12,899 bases of DNA. It comes from CAYWFU01 sp964457585 (GTDB lineage: Bacteria; JACRDZ01). The notes below the pieces were generated by a model. It saw nothing but the letters and a program-made list of their open reading frames with translations. It was not told where the DNA came from and ran no database searches. Where the stretch lies: NCBI GenBank assembly GCA_964457585.1, contig CAYWFU010000092.1, positions 1 to 12,899 on the forward strand, in the 5' to 3' direction. Numbering within the stretch: the stretch's first letter is position 1; every line of letters begins with the position of its first letter. Positions 6,631-12,899 of the stretch are shown here, one piece after another. Both the position numbers and the translations under genes were made by a program.

Positions 6631-7353
6631 TTAATCATGATGCTGTAAAGCAACTTGTCTTGTCTGTCTGAAATCTTTTCCTTCAATATTAACAATTCTG
6701 CACATTTCATATAAGCGAGAATGCAGTCTAATCCCGATTCTGTCAATAAGCGTTTCCTCATCTACTCTGGTTTTGGGAGGATTATCGAGATAATTTGAAG
6801 TAAGTATAATAATTTTATTATCATTATATCTGCGATTAATTATATGAGTTATAGTATCCCGAATCCAGGATGTTATTTTTTGAGAGCCTAATTCATCCAG
6901 CACAAGAATATCTTTTTCCAGAACAGGTTTTAATACTTCATATTCTGTAACTTCAGATTCAGCATTATAGCTGTATTGAATTTTTTTCAGCAAATCGCGG
7001 AAATCATAAAATATACAGGAAAAACCTTTATCGATAAGCCCGCGCAGCGTTGCAATAGCCAGATGTGTTTTCCCTACACCGCATGGTCCCATAAAAAATA
7101 ATCCTGCATTTGTATCAATTGGATATTCTTCAACAAATCGAATTGACACTTGTTTGGCTTTTTTTTGAGTCGGGGAAAGAGGATTATAATTTTCAAATGT
7201 GCAATGCTCATATCTTGATGGGATTAATGCAGAAGCCAGTTTTTTTTTCATTTTTTCATTTTTAAAGCAGAGAGAACATCGGCGGCTTGTTTTGAAGCCG
7301 TTATCGGTTATTATTTCCCACCCGGTCCCCCCGCATGCAGAACAAATTTCCAT
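6631..7353 (-). CDS. DnaC/IstB-like AAA+ ATPase with N-terminal zinc finger (probable helicase loader)
   Basis: This 240-residue AAA+ protein belongs to the DnaC/DnaI/IstB group, which loads replicative helicase or assists transposases. An N-terminal four-Cys finger (C4, C7, C26, C29; CSACGGTG and CSLC) precedes the ATPase core: Walker A GPCGVGKTH (89-97), Walker B DILVLDELG (148-156), sensor 1 LTSNY (184-188) and an arginine-bearing box RLHSRLYEMC (209-218). A Cys-rich N-terminus resembles DnaC and DnaI. ATG at 7353 is supported by GAGAGG seven bases upstream; an upstream TTG at 7368 lacks such a site. The preceding gene is a DnaD-like protein and no transposase is nearby, which favours a chromosomal helicase loader over IstB. 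An inserted repeat lies immediately upstream of its ribosome site. Confidence 0.82.
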   Translation of the reverse strand: MEICSACGGTGWEIITDNGFKTSRRCSLCFKNEKMKKKLASALIPSRYEHCTFENYNPLSPTQKKAKQVSIRFVEEYPIDTNAGLFFMGPCGVGKTHLAIATLRGLIDKGFSCIFYDFRDLLKKIQYSYNAESEVTEYEVLKPVLEKDILVLDELGSQKITSWIRDTITHIINRRYNDNKIIILTSNYLDNPPKTRVDEETLIDRIGIRLHSRLYEMCRIVNIEGKDFRQTRQVALQHHD

Positions 7354-7371
7354 AATATAACCTCTCAAATT

Positions 7372-7520
7372 GTAAGCGTTCAGCTATCAGCCATTAGCTA
7401 TCAGCTTATTAAGATATTAAAGAGTAAAAGTAAGGCTGTATAATATTAAAAGATTTGGCATTTACTTTGATTTTTTTTTCTTTTTAACTAAATGCTGAAA
7501 GCTGATGGCTGAACGCTTAC
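7372..7520. mobile_element. 149-bp MITE-like element with 20-bp terminal inverted repeats
   Basis: The left end 7372-7391 and right end 7501-7520 are inverted copies matching at 19 of 20 positions (GTAAGCGTTCAGCYATCAGC). Inside the left end are tandem heptads AGCTATC, AGCCATT, AGCTATC (7382-7402); degenerate copies occur in the right end. The interior is A+T-rich with no ORF. The element fills nearly the whole gap between the DnaD-like and DnaC-like genes and stops exactly at the TAG of the former. The pentamer AAATT occurs at both borders (7367-7371 and 7523-7527) but on the right it is offset by two bases, so a target duplication is only suggestive. It may be a miniature inverted-repeat element or a palindromic intergenic repeat. 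Confidence 0.65.
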
Positions 7521-8195
7521 CTAAATTAATATATCAGGTATTTTATAATATTCACAGATATTTTTAAAAATTACGATATTTAAAGTTTTTTTAAATGACT
7601 TTTCTGACATCTTATTTATATATTTTTTAAGTTTGCCATTAGCATTCTCTTTAATTTTTTTTAAAAGTTCTAATGGAATTAAATTTGGAACTTTCTGTGC
7701 GAAATTTTGTTTTAAAGAATACAAATTTTCTTCTAATACAAATGGTGTAATTTCTTTTTTTATAAAGTTTTTTTCAATAATCTTTATTTCTTGATATAAA
7801 TCACGAAGAAGCATGAGCAACTGTTCATTTTTTTGCAATTTTACATAAGTGCCGGATTTCTCCAGATTGTTTTTTAGCTCAGCAAGCTTATTAAGAATAT
7901 ATTTATGTTCATCAAAAGTTTCCTCATAATCATTCCTGCCAACCATATTTTCTTTATATTCCTGCCATAAATCCAGAATAATAGGTTCGCAATATCTTAT
8001 AGTGTTTAATGAGCGGTTACGGTTTTCATCTTTTGAGTAAAAATATTCAAAACCGGTATCAATCCCCTGCTTAATTATTTTTAGAGGTATACCGATAGTA
8101 TACCATTTTTCAATTATTATCCAATCTTTTGGGCTTAAAATCAAAGATTTTTTTCTTTTTTTAATAAAATATTTTTCTACTTCATCTAAATACAA
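7521..8195 (-). CDS. DnaD-like protein, probable partner of the adjacent helicase loader
   Basis: The 224-residue product has an N-terminal block LSPKDWIIIEKWYTIGIPLKIIKQGID followed by RSLNTIRYCEPIILDLW (about residues 20-77). This follows the pattern of DnaD-type modules (acidic/Trp helix, G-I-P turn, short linker, then a YC-containing helix before a conserved Trp). The rest is helical and charged, with possible coiled coil around 95-145 and a lysine-rich C-terminus. The start is taken as TTG at 8195 because GGAG lies seven bases upstream; the nearby ATG at 8200 is out of frame and hits a stop after four codons. It begins 20 bp after ahbD and is followed, across an inserted repeat, by a DnaC-like ATPase. 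The family call is from pattern only and is moderate; pairing with a DnaC-like gene supports a role in primosome or helicase loading. Confidence 0.6.
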   Translation of the reverse strand: MYLDEVEKYFIKKRKKSLILSPKDWIIIEKWYTIGIPLKIIKQGIDTGFEYFYSKDENRNRSLNTIRYCEPIILDLWQEYKENMVGRNDYEETFDEHKYILNKLAELKNNLEKSGTYVKLQKNEQLLMLLRDLYQEIKIIEKNFIKKEITPFVLEENLYSLKQNFAQKVPNLIPLELLKKIKENANGKLKKYINKMSEKSFKKTLNIVIFKNICEYYKIPDILI

Positions 8196-8215
8196 ATCAT
8201 TTGCTCCAAGATAAT

Positions 8216-9280
8216 TTACTGACCTTTTCTGATAGGTTCATAAGTGCAATACGGTTCAGGTGCAAGATAATCACCTGTAACAGCGTAGGCGCGCGCTCTG
8301 CATCCTCCGCAAACTCTACGATACTCGCATATTCCGCATTTACCTTTATATCCATTTAAATCTCGCATCTCCAGAAATACTTTAGATGTTTTCCAGATAT
8401 TAGAGAAACGGTCTTTTTTAATATCCCCGCATTCTTCTTCCAGAAAACCGCAGATTTGAACTTTACCTGTATTTGAAACAAAAGCAAATCCGGTTCCTCC
8501 CATACAGCCTTTAGTCATGGCATCTAATCCATGTGATTGTGGAGTTACGGATCTTCCTTTTAATTTTTCCTGCTGTCTGAATATACGATAATAATGGGGT
8601 GCACAGGTGGGTTTAAATTGTATTGTAATTCGCTCTCGCTGTTCATAGATCCATAAAAGTGTTTTTTCATAATTTTCAGGCGAAATTTCCTGATCAGCCA
8701 GTTCTTTTCCGCGTCCAGTTGGAACCAGCAAAAATGGATGATATGCTTTTGCATTTAGCTTAACTGCCATTTCTAGAATTGCCGGTACTTCATGGAGATT
8801 AATATTAGTAATAGTTGTATTAATCTGAAATTCCAGTCCGGCAGTATTGGCGTATTCTATAGCTTTCATAACGCTGTCAAAAGCCCCGTTTTGCTGCCTG
8901 AAACGGTCATGCGTCTCCGATGTGGCTCCATCAATACTTAAACTGATTCTTTGAATGCCAACTTCTTTCATCCGTTTTGTTTTTTCAATATTCATAAGCG
9001 GACCGCATGGAGCCATAACCATTCGAAGTCCAAGACTGGTGCCTTTTTCCGCAATATCAAAAATATCTTCTCTCATCATTGGTTCACCGCCTGTGAGAAT
9101 AATAATTGGTTTGGCAATAGTTGCAACATCTTCAAGAAAAGCAAAGCATTCCTGCGTTGTTAATTCACCCTGATATTTTCCACGTGTGGCACTGGCTCTG
9201 CAATGTATACATGATAGTACACAGCTTCTGGTAACTTCCCATGCGATTAAACGCGGTAAATATTCATGTTCTGTAATCAT
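8216..9280 (-). CDS. ahbD: AhbD-type radical SAM heme b synthase (Fe-coproporphyrin decarboxylase)
   Basis: The 354-residue protein has the radical SAM cluster motif CVLSCIHC (C20, C24, C27), GGEP (64-67) and a long Cys-rich SPASM-type C-terminus (C259, C277, C284, C315, C318, C324, C327, C345) that would hold an auxiliary 4Fe-4S cluster. Stretches such as FQINTTIT, FLLVPTGRG, CAPHYYRI, GKCGICEYRRVCGGCRARAYAVTGDYLAPEPYC match what I know of AhbD, which converts iron-coproporphyrin III to heme b in the siroheme-dependent pathway of sulfate reducers and archaea. NirJ and AhbC are close relatives and the main alternatives. ATG at 9280 follows AGGAG. It heads the leftward operon but has no other heme genes beside it. 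Cytochrome genes to the right give it an obvious client. Its DNA is visibly richer in G+C than the pilus genes. Confidence 0.85.
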   Translation of the reverse strand: MITEHEYLPRLIAWEVTRSCVLSCIHCRASATRGKYQGELTTQECFAFLEDVATIAKPIIILTGGEPMMREDIFDIAEKGTSLGLRMVMAPCGPLMNIEKTKRMKEVGIQRISLSIDGATSETHDRFRQQNGAFDSVMKAIEYANTAGLEFQINTTITNINLHEVPAILEMAVKLNAKAYHPFLLVPTGRGKELADQEISPENYEKTLLWIYEQRERITIQFKPTCAPHYYRIFRQQEKLKGRSVTPQSHGLDAMTKGCMGGTGFAFVSNTGKVQICGFLEEECGDIKKDRFSNIWKTSKVFLEMRDLNGYKGKCGICEYRRVCGGCRARAYAVTGDYLAPEPYCTYEPIRKGQ

Positions 9281-9322
9281 ATTTTCTCCTATGATTTTTA
9301 ATAGTTATAAATTAATGAAGAA

Positions 9323-9461
9323 CCTTGCAGCAAGCTGCGAGGTATCTTCTGTCTCTGATAGGAATTATTTATCTGGGAGTGCCAAAGGCACTAATTATAA
9401 TAATTATTTACCTTTCAGAGACTTTATTTATATTTGTGCCAATTCATTGGCACTTCCAGAT
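9323..9461. repeat. Cluster of nested and competing inverted repeats upstream of ahbD
   Basis: Between two divergent genes lie a hairpin at 9323-9342 (CCTTGCAGC/GCTGCGAGG), perfect stems at 9378-9392 (AGTGCC/GGCACT) and 9436-9453 (GTGCCAAT/ATTGGCAC), and two long-range pairs: 9351-9362 with 9411-9422 (11/12) and 9371-9383 with 9449-9461 (12/13). The two long-range pairs cross each other, and the second excludes both short stems. There is no ORF with a credible start. It may be a composite of palindromic repeats or a structured leader on the ahbD side. No T-run marks a terminator. Confidence 0.6.
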
Positions 9462-9618
9462 AACATATCATCATTATGAATTTTTTTCAATAATTTCTGG
9501 CAATTCAAATTTAAAATTGTTTGATTAAATTTGATTTTGTTAAATAGGTATGTTATTTATTAAGATATGTATTTAAAAAAAATATCATTATATAATTTAT
9601 CTATTCTTGGAGAAAAAA
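9462..9618 (+). promoter_or_regulatory. A+T-rich upstream region of the RCC1 lipoprotein gene
   Basis: This stretch is non-coding and very A+T-rich. A TATAAT hexamer at 9591-9596 could be a -10 box, but no good -35 lies 16-18 bp upstream and transcription would start only about 16 bases before the ATG. The clear element is the ribosome site TTGGAG at 9607-9612, seven bases before the ATG at 9619. The promoter is therefore uncertain. Confidence 0.3.
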
Positions 9619-11097
9619 ATGTTTATAAGTTCAATTAAAAAAGTTTGTACTATGTTTTTAGTGTTATTATTTTTTTTGGCATTATCGTGTGGAAATGATG
9701 AAAATAAAAAAAATACTAATACGGATGTTGGGAATAACGACACAAGTCCCCCTCAAATATTATCAGTTACTCCGGAAAACGGTGCAACAGGAGTTACCTT
9801 AAATACAACCGTTACAGTAACATTTAACAGGGAAATGAATGCATCAAGCTTAAATAAAACAACCTTTATAATAAATGGAGTAACAGGGATAGTAAAATAT
9901 AGTAATAACAAAGCAACTTTTGCTCCATACGCATCACTGGAATATAATACTCAATATACAGCAGCAATAACAACAGGAGCTAAAGATATAAATGGTAATG
10001 CAATGATATCTAATTACGAATGGAGCTTTACAACAGTGAATCTATCATGGGAAAAAATTGCAGCTGGTGCAGCATTTAATTTGGCAATAAAAAGTAATAA
10101 TGCATTATATGCATGGGGGGATAATAGATGGGGACAATTGGGTGATGGAACTACTACTGATAAAAATACTCCAATTCAAATAGGCGATGATAAGGACTGG
10201 GACAAAATTGCCGGTGGCGGGAAGCATGCTATTGCAATTAAAGCTGATGGTACATTGTATGCATGGGGAAATAATAGTTCTGGACAAATTGGAGATGGAA
10301 CTACTACAGATAGAGCTACACCAAATAAAATAGGAAATGATACTAATTGGGCTCAAATAGATGCTGGTTATTTTTTTAGTGTAGCATTAAAAAGTGATGG
10401 AACTTTATATGCATGGGGTGATAATACATATGGACAATTAGGAGATAGTACAATTACAAATAGTTTAACACCAATAAAAATAGGAAATGATACAGATTGG
10501 GAACAAATATCCTGCGGGGGAGAATATGTAATTGCTTTAAAAAATAATGGAACTTTATATGCATGGGGACGGAATTATTATGGCCAGTTAGGGGATGGGA
10601 CTACAACTGATAGTTTTATCCTAAAACAAATCGGTACTGATAATGACTGGATTTTTATTAATGCAGGTTTTTATCATTCTTTTGCCATTAAAAGTAATGG
10701 GCGATTATATGGCTGGGGATTTAATGAAACTGGTTCAATTGGAGATAATTCATTAGTTTCAAGAAGTAGTCCTGTATTAATAGGTACAGATACTGATTGG
10801 AAATATGTTTTTGAAGGGTATGTTCATTCTGTTGGGATAAAAAAAAATAATGGCGCATTATATGGCTGGGGATATAATAATAATAATCAATTATTAACTA
10901 TTGGAAATGGTGAAATTGTATACACACCAGAATTAATTAGTAGTAATTTTAATTGGGCAAATATTGCAGTTGGTGAATATCATAATTTAATTTTAGATAT
11001 TAATAATAAATTATATTCATGGGGAAATAATAAGTATGGGCAAAAAGGAAATGGTACAAATGTAACAAATAATGAAATTTCTTTAGTCAATGAATAA
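9619..11097 (+). CDS. Lipoprotein with Ig-like (Big_5) domain and seven RCC1 repeats
   Basis: The 492-residue product starts with a lipoprotein signal (hydrophobic run then LALSC, Cys24) and an Asn/Asp-rich linker. Residues about 43-139 form a bacterial Ig-like domain of the Big_5/SbsA type (PPQILSVTPENGATGV, VTFNREMN, WSFTT). From W144 to the end run seven RCC1-type repeats, each with an LYAWGxN..GQLGDGTTT-like signature, enough for a complete seven-bladed propeller. No enzymatic motif is visible, so a binding or surface-adhesion role is likely but unproven. ATG at 9619 is chosen because TTGGAG lies in front of it; the in-frame TTG at 9607 is part of that site. The protein should be exported and lipid-anchored. 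The cytochrome and HD-domain genes follow within short gaps on the same strand. Confidence 0.88.
   Translation: MFISSIKKVCTMFLVLLFFLALSCGNDENKKNTNTDVGNNDTSPPQILSVTPENGATGVTLNTTVTVTFNREMNASSLNKTTFIINGVTGIVKYSNNKATFAPYASLEYNTQYTAAITTGAKDINGNAMISNYEWSFTTVNLSWEKIAAGAAFNLAIKSNNALYAWGDNRWGQLGDGTTTDKNTPIQIGDDKDWDKIAGGGKHAIAIKADGTLYAWGNNSSGQIGDGTTTDRATPNKIGNDTNWAQIDAGYFFSVALKSDGTLYAWGDNTYGQLGDSTITNSLTPIKIGNDTDWEQISCGGEYVIALKNNGTLYAWGRNYYGQLGDGTTTDSFILKQIGTDNDWIFINAGFYHSFAIKSNGRLYGWGFNETGSIGDNSLVSRSSPVLIGTDTDWKYVFEGYVHSVGIKKNNGALYGWGYNNNNQLLTIGNGEIVYTPELISSNFNWANIAVGEYHNLILDINNKLYSWGNNKYGQKGNGTNVTNNEISLVNE
10048..11094 (+). repeat. Seven tandem RCC1-coding repeats, 150-bp period
   Basis: The Trp codons opening each unit fall at 10048, 10198, 10348, 10498, 10648, 10798 and 10954. 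The first five steps are exactly 150 bp; the sixth is 156 bp. Units 1-4 are most alike at the DNA level (repeated GCATGGGG and GATGGAACTACTAC segments), whereas units 5-7 have diverged. This is consistent with growth by tandem duplication, with a higher chance of recombination in the first half. Confidence 0.85.
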
Positions 11098-11123
11098 TTT
11101 ATCAGATAGTGAAATTAAATACT

Positions 11124-11567
11124 ATGCAAAAAAATAAAATTCTCATTTTATTTATAATAATTATTTTAAATTTATATATTCAAAAAAAATTATTTGCAAA
11201 CAATGAATCCTGTTTTAATTGTCATCTTGAGATTAAAAATTTATGGGATTCAGGAAAGCATAAAGAAAAATTGAGTTGCAATATTTGCCATGACAGGCTT
11301 CAAAATCATGGCGGATTTGCTTTATCCAATACTAAAAAACCAACTACAAATTTAACTTCTGAAAATTGCGGCAAATGTCATAGTAATCAATTTAAGATTT
11401 TTTTTGCAGAAAATCTAAAAAAATCAGCACGGCTTGAAAAGTCCTTAGCTACAGAACGTGTCCCTTCTCCTTTATGGGATAAACTAATAATGGGATACAG
11501 TTTTGCCAAAGAACGTAATTCACCGAGAAGCCATGCTTATATGTTAATAGATCATTTAATTTCATAA
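11124..11567 (+). CDS. Small exported three-heme c-type cytochrome, probably interrupted near its 3' end
   Basis: From ATG 11124 the product is 147 residues: a signal peptide (KILILFIIIILNLYIQKKLFA) and three CxxCH heme-attachment motifs (CFNCH, CNICH, CGKCH), so a periplasmic or surface electron-transfer protein. An upstream GTG at 11109 would add five residues; neither start has a strong ribosome site. The C-terminal part has the stretch ERVPSPLWDKLIMGYSFAKERNSPRSHAYMLIDHLI, which looks like part of a larger multiheme cytochrome family with additional C-terminal sequence. The frame stops at 11565-11567, but a well-formed continuation (NPDQARESL...) sits in the next frame, as if one T had been gained in the TTT run at 11560-11562. 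It could be a recent frameshift, a sequencing error, or a shortened gene. The gene follows the RCC1 lipoprotein closely. Confidence 0.75.
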   Translation: MQKNKILILFIIIILNLYIQKKLFANNESCFNCHLEIKNLWDSGKHKEKLSCNICHDRLQNHGGFALSNTKKPTTNLTSENCGKCHSNQFKIFFAENLKKSARLEKSLATERVPSPLWDKLIMGYSFAKERNSPRSHAYMLIDHLIS

Positions 11568-11658
11568 TCCGGATCAGGCAAGAGAATCTCTTACCATATC
11601 TGTTGAGGAAGCAAAAAAGGGGATTGAGATTTTAGAGAAAGCATCAATTAAAAGATAA
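11560..11658 (+). pseudogene. Out-of-frame C-terminal tail of the three-heme cytochrome
   Basis: This frame opens after a stop at 11557-11559 and has no start codon or ribosome site. From 11566 it encodes NPDQARESLTISVEEAK and on to KASIKR before TAA at 11656-11658. The segment is a charged amphipathic helix-like tail of 30 residues. Dropping one T from 11560-11562 joins the two frames as DHLIHNPDQARE, and the corrected gene would end 16 bp before the next ATG, a normal operon spacing. A larger internal deletion is also possible. The tail has no heme motif. Confidence 0.5.
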
Positions 11659-11674
11659 TTTTAAAGGTTATTTT

Positions 11675-12820
11675 ATGGATAAAAAAGAATTTAAAGATTT
11701 TTTTTTAAAAAATTCATTTAAAATTTTCACCTTAAGCGTTCTCTGGCCAATTGGTTTTTTTATCTATAATGAAATTATAAATAATCAAATATATACTATT
11801 ACTTTTGGAAAAGTAATAGCTTATTTTGGGCCTATGGTTACCTTACCTTTTATTGGGTATCTACTTCAAGACAGAAATAAAAATAGCGAAGATTTAAAAT
11901 CAGCAACCCAAAAAATTTCAGAATTATTATTCGAAGTTATCCTCAACAAAAAATTGGGCATTAGATATGTAAATCCATATCTTATTAAATGCTGGGAAGC
12001 TAAAAATTGCGATAAAAAAGATTGTCCAGCTTATAAATCAGAAAATTTACGCTGCTGGCAGGTTGCCGGAACATATTGTATGGGAAAAGTAACAGGTAAA
12101 TTTGCTGAAAAAATAAATGATTGCAAAATTTGCAATGTTTATAAGAAAGGTACGCCTAATGAATTAACAACAATTGGTGAAGATTTTAATAATATGATGA
12201 TTGTTATTGAATCTATTTCAGCAGAGCAGTATAAAGATTTTATGGATACAATAGAAGCTTTAGGTAAATTAATAGAGTTAAAAGATCCTTATACCGGAGG
12301 AAAACATTCTCCTGCTGTACAGGGATATGCATTAAAAGTTGCAAAATATCTTGAGTTAACTCCTGAACAGATAAAAAATCTTAAAATCGCAGCAATTCTG
12401 CATGATATAGGTAAAATAGGAATAAAAGGATCTATTTTGAATAAAAATGGTCCGCTGGATGAAATGGAATATAATGAAATAAAAAAACATCCTCTTATTG
12501 GTGAAGAAGCAATAAAAAGTATTAAAAAACTAAATGATGTGCGTAAAATTATTAAATATCATCATGAACGTTATGACGGAAGAATGGATGGGGACCATAG
12601 TTCATATATTGGAGAGGTTAAAGGCGATGATATTCCTATTGAAGCAAGGATAATCAGTGTTGCTGATTCTTTTGACGCAATGACATCTGATCGTCCATAT
12701 CGTAAAGCATTTACAAGAGAAAAGGCAATCAAAATACTTAAGGAGGAGAGCGGGAAACAATTTGATCCAAAGTGTGTGGATGCTTTTATTAAATTATTAA
12801 ATGGGGTTATCCCTGTCTAG
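11675..12820 (+). CDS. Membrane HD-GYP-type phosphodiesterase with Cys-rich two-CW-like domain and altered GYP motif
   Basis: The 381-residue protein has two membrane segments (about 15-34 and 46-64). A Cys-rich module follows at about 106-153: KCWEAKNCDKKDCPAY, RCW, TYC and CKIC, with eight cysteines and two CW pairs, resembling the two-CW domain found in some signalling proteins. The C-terminal HD-GYP-like domain (about 188-381) carries H211, HDIGKIGI (H243, D244), KHP (H272), HHERYDG (H296, H297, D301) and VADSFDAMTSDRPYR (D331). HD-GYP enzymes usually hydrolyse cyclic di-GMP with a two- or three-metal site. Here about six extra residues follow DG, and GYP is replaced by SYI (residues 309-312), although the downstream VKGDDIP matches. 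Metal ligands look intact, so activity is likely but specificity uncertain. AAAGG precedes the ATG. The Cys cluster could bind metal or sense redox state. It ends overlapping a convergent cytochrome gene by 14 bp. Confidence 0.87.
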   Translation: MDKKEFKDFFLKNSFKIFTLSVLWPIGFFIYNEIINNQIYTITFGKVIAYFGPMVTLPFIGYLLQDRNKNSEDLKSATQKISELLFEVILNKKLGIRYVNPYLIKCWEAKNCDKKDCPAYKSENLRCWQVAGTYCMGKVTGKFAEKINDCKICNVYKKGTPNELTTIGEDFNNMMIVIESISAEQYKDFMDTIEALGKLIELKDPYTGGKHSPAVQGYALKVAKYLELTPEQIKNLKIAAILHDIGKIGIKGSILNKNGPLDEMEYNEIKKHPLIGEEAIKSIKKLNDVRKIIKYHHERYDGRMDGDHSSYIGEVKGDDIPIEARIISVADSFDAMTSDRPYRKAFTREKAIKILKEESGKQFDPKCVDAFIKLLNGVIPV

Positions 12821-12899
12821 GATAATGCGCCTCATGGCATTCTATGCATTGCTTATTTTCACTTATAGTATGATTTTCAGCCTTTCCTTTTTCAGGATG
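12807..12899 (-). CDS. C-terminal end of a c-type cytochrome (partial, runs off the right edge)
   Basis: Read leftward from the window edge, 30 codons are open and end at TAA 12807-12809. They contain CIECHEAH, a CxxCH heme-attachment motif with following His, and end HYPRQG. Such a terminal heme segment is typical of multiheme c-type cytochromes or NapC/NrfH-like proteins, but too little is visible to choose. It is convergent with the HD-GYP-type gene and overlaps its last 14 bp. Confidence 0.65.
   Translation of the reverse strand, partial: HPEKGKAENHTISENKQCIECHEAHYPRQG

Noticed and set aside
6631..7353. IstB of an IS21-type insertion sequence
   Set aside because: No istA-like transposase or IS21 ends are present; the neighbour is DnaD-like and an N-terminal Cys finger favours DnaC/DnaI-type proteins.
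7372..7520. CRISPR array or tRNA interpretation of the repeated AGCTATC/AGCCATT heptads
   Set aside because: Repeats are only seven bases with no spacers of constant length, and there is no cloverleaf; terminal inverted repeats explain the structure better.
9186..9528. Two overlapping plus-strand ORFs of 97 and 67 codons across the start of ahbD and the intergenic repeats
   Set aside because: They are antisense to ahbD or run through palindromes; the products are low-complexity Ile/Ser-rich and there is no credible ribosome site or family signature.
9591..9596. A confident promoter for the RCC1 gene at the TATAAT hexamer
   Set aside because: There is no acceptable -35 at normal spacing, and in DNA this A+T-rich a lone TATAAT is expected by chance; kept only as a weak note.

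Overview
The window is strongly A+T-rich (roughly 30% G+C by eye) and reads as chromosomal DNA from an anaerobic, double-membraned (diderm) bacterium, probably from a poorly sampled lineage. The diderm call rests on three predicted lipoproteins and a type IV pilus/type II secretion inner-membrane module. The anaerobe call rests on a CooC-type nickel-insertion ATPase (CO dehydrogenase/acetyl-CoA synthase maturation), an AhbD-type radical SAM heme synthase (siroheme-dependent heme route) and c-type cytochrome genes. I cannot name a phylum from the sequence alone.

Region 1 (1-1558): a possible 52-codon ORF and a cooC-like gene run leftward. A 441-bp divergent intergenic region follows. It holds a leftward promoter (TTGACA-18-TATTAT) feeding a leader of three back-to-back hairpins ahead of cooC, a rightward promoter matching the sigma-70 consensus exactly (TTGACA-18-TATAAT), and a 165-bp near-palindrome with perfect 35-nt arms between that promoter and the lpd ribosome site. 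Region 2 (1559-2950): dihydrolipoamide dehydrogenase. An lpd beside a cooC fits a Wood-Ljungdahl/glycine-cleavage neighbourhood.

Region 3 (2953-9280, all minus strand, tightly spaced): in transcription order, ahbD; a DnaD-like protein; a zinc-finger DnaC/IstB-like ATPase; a HEAT-repeat lipoprotein; a two-domain fibronectin III lipoprotein; a PilM-PilN fusion; and a PilO-like protein. The operon ends two bases from the convergent lpd stop. A 149-bp element with 20-bp terminal inverted repeats sits between the DnaD-like and DnaC-like genes. The first pair looks like a helicase-loader module and the last four like a trans-envelope pilus or secretion module.

Region 4 (9281-9618): intergenic, with a cluster of nested and mutually exclusive inverted repeats. 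Region 5 (9619-12820, plus strand): a lipoprotein with an Ig-like domain and seven RCC1 repeats, a small three-heme c-type cytochrome whose reading frame appears broken near its end, and a membrane HD-GYP-type phosphodiesterase with a Cys-rich two-CW-like domain and an altered GYP motif. Region 6 (12807-12899): the C-terminal end of another c-type cytochrome, entering from the right edge on the minus strand.

No single undescribed system is proven here. The points most worth follow-up are the palindrome in the lpd leader, the PilMN-PilO-lipoprotein operon without PilP or PilQ, the loader pair split by an inserted element, and the altered HD-GYP protein beside cytochrome genes.
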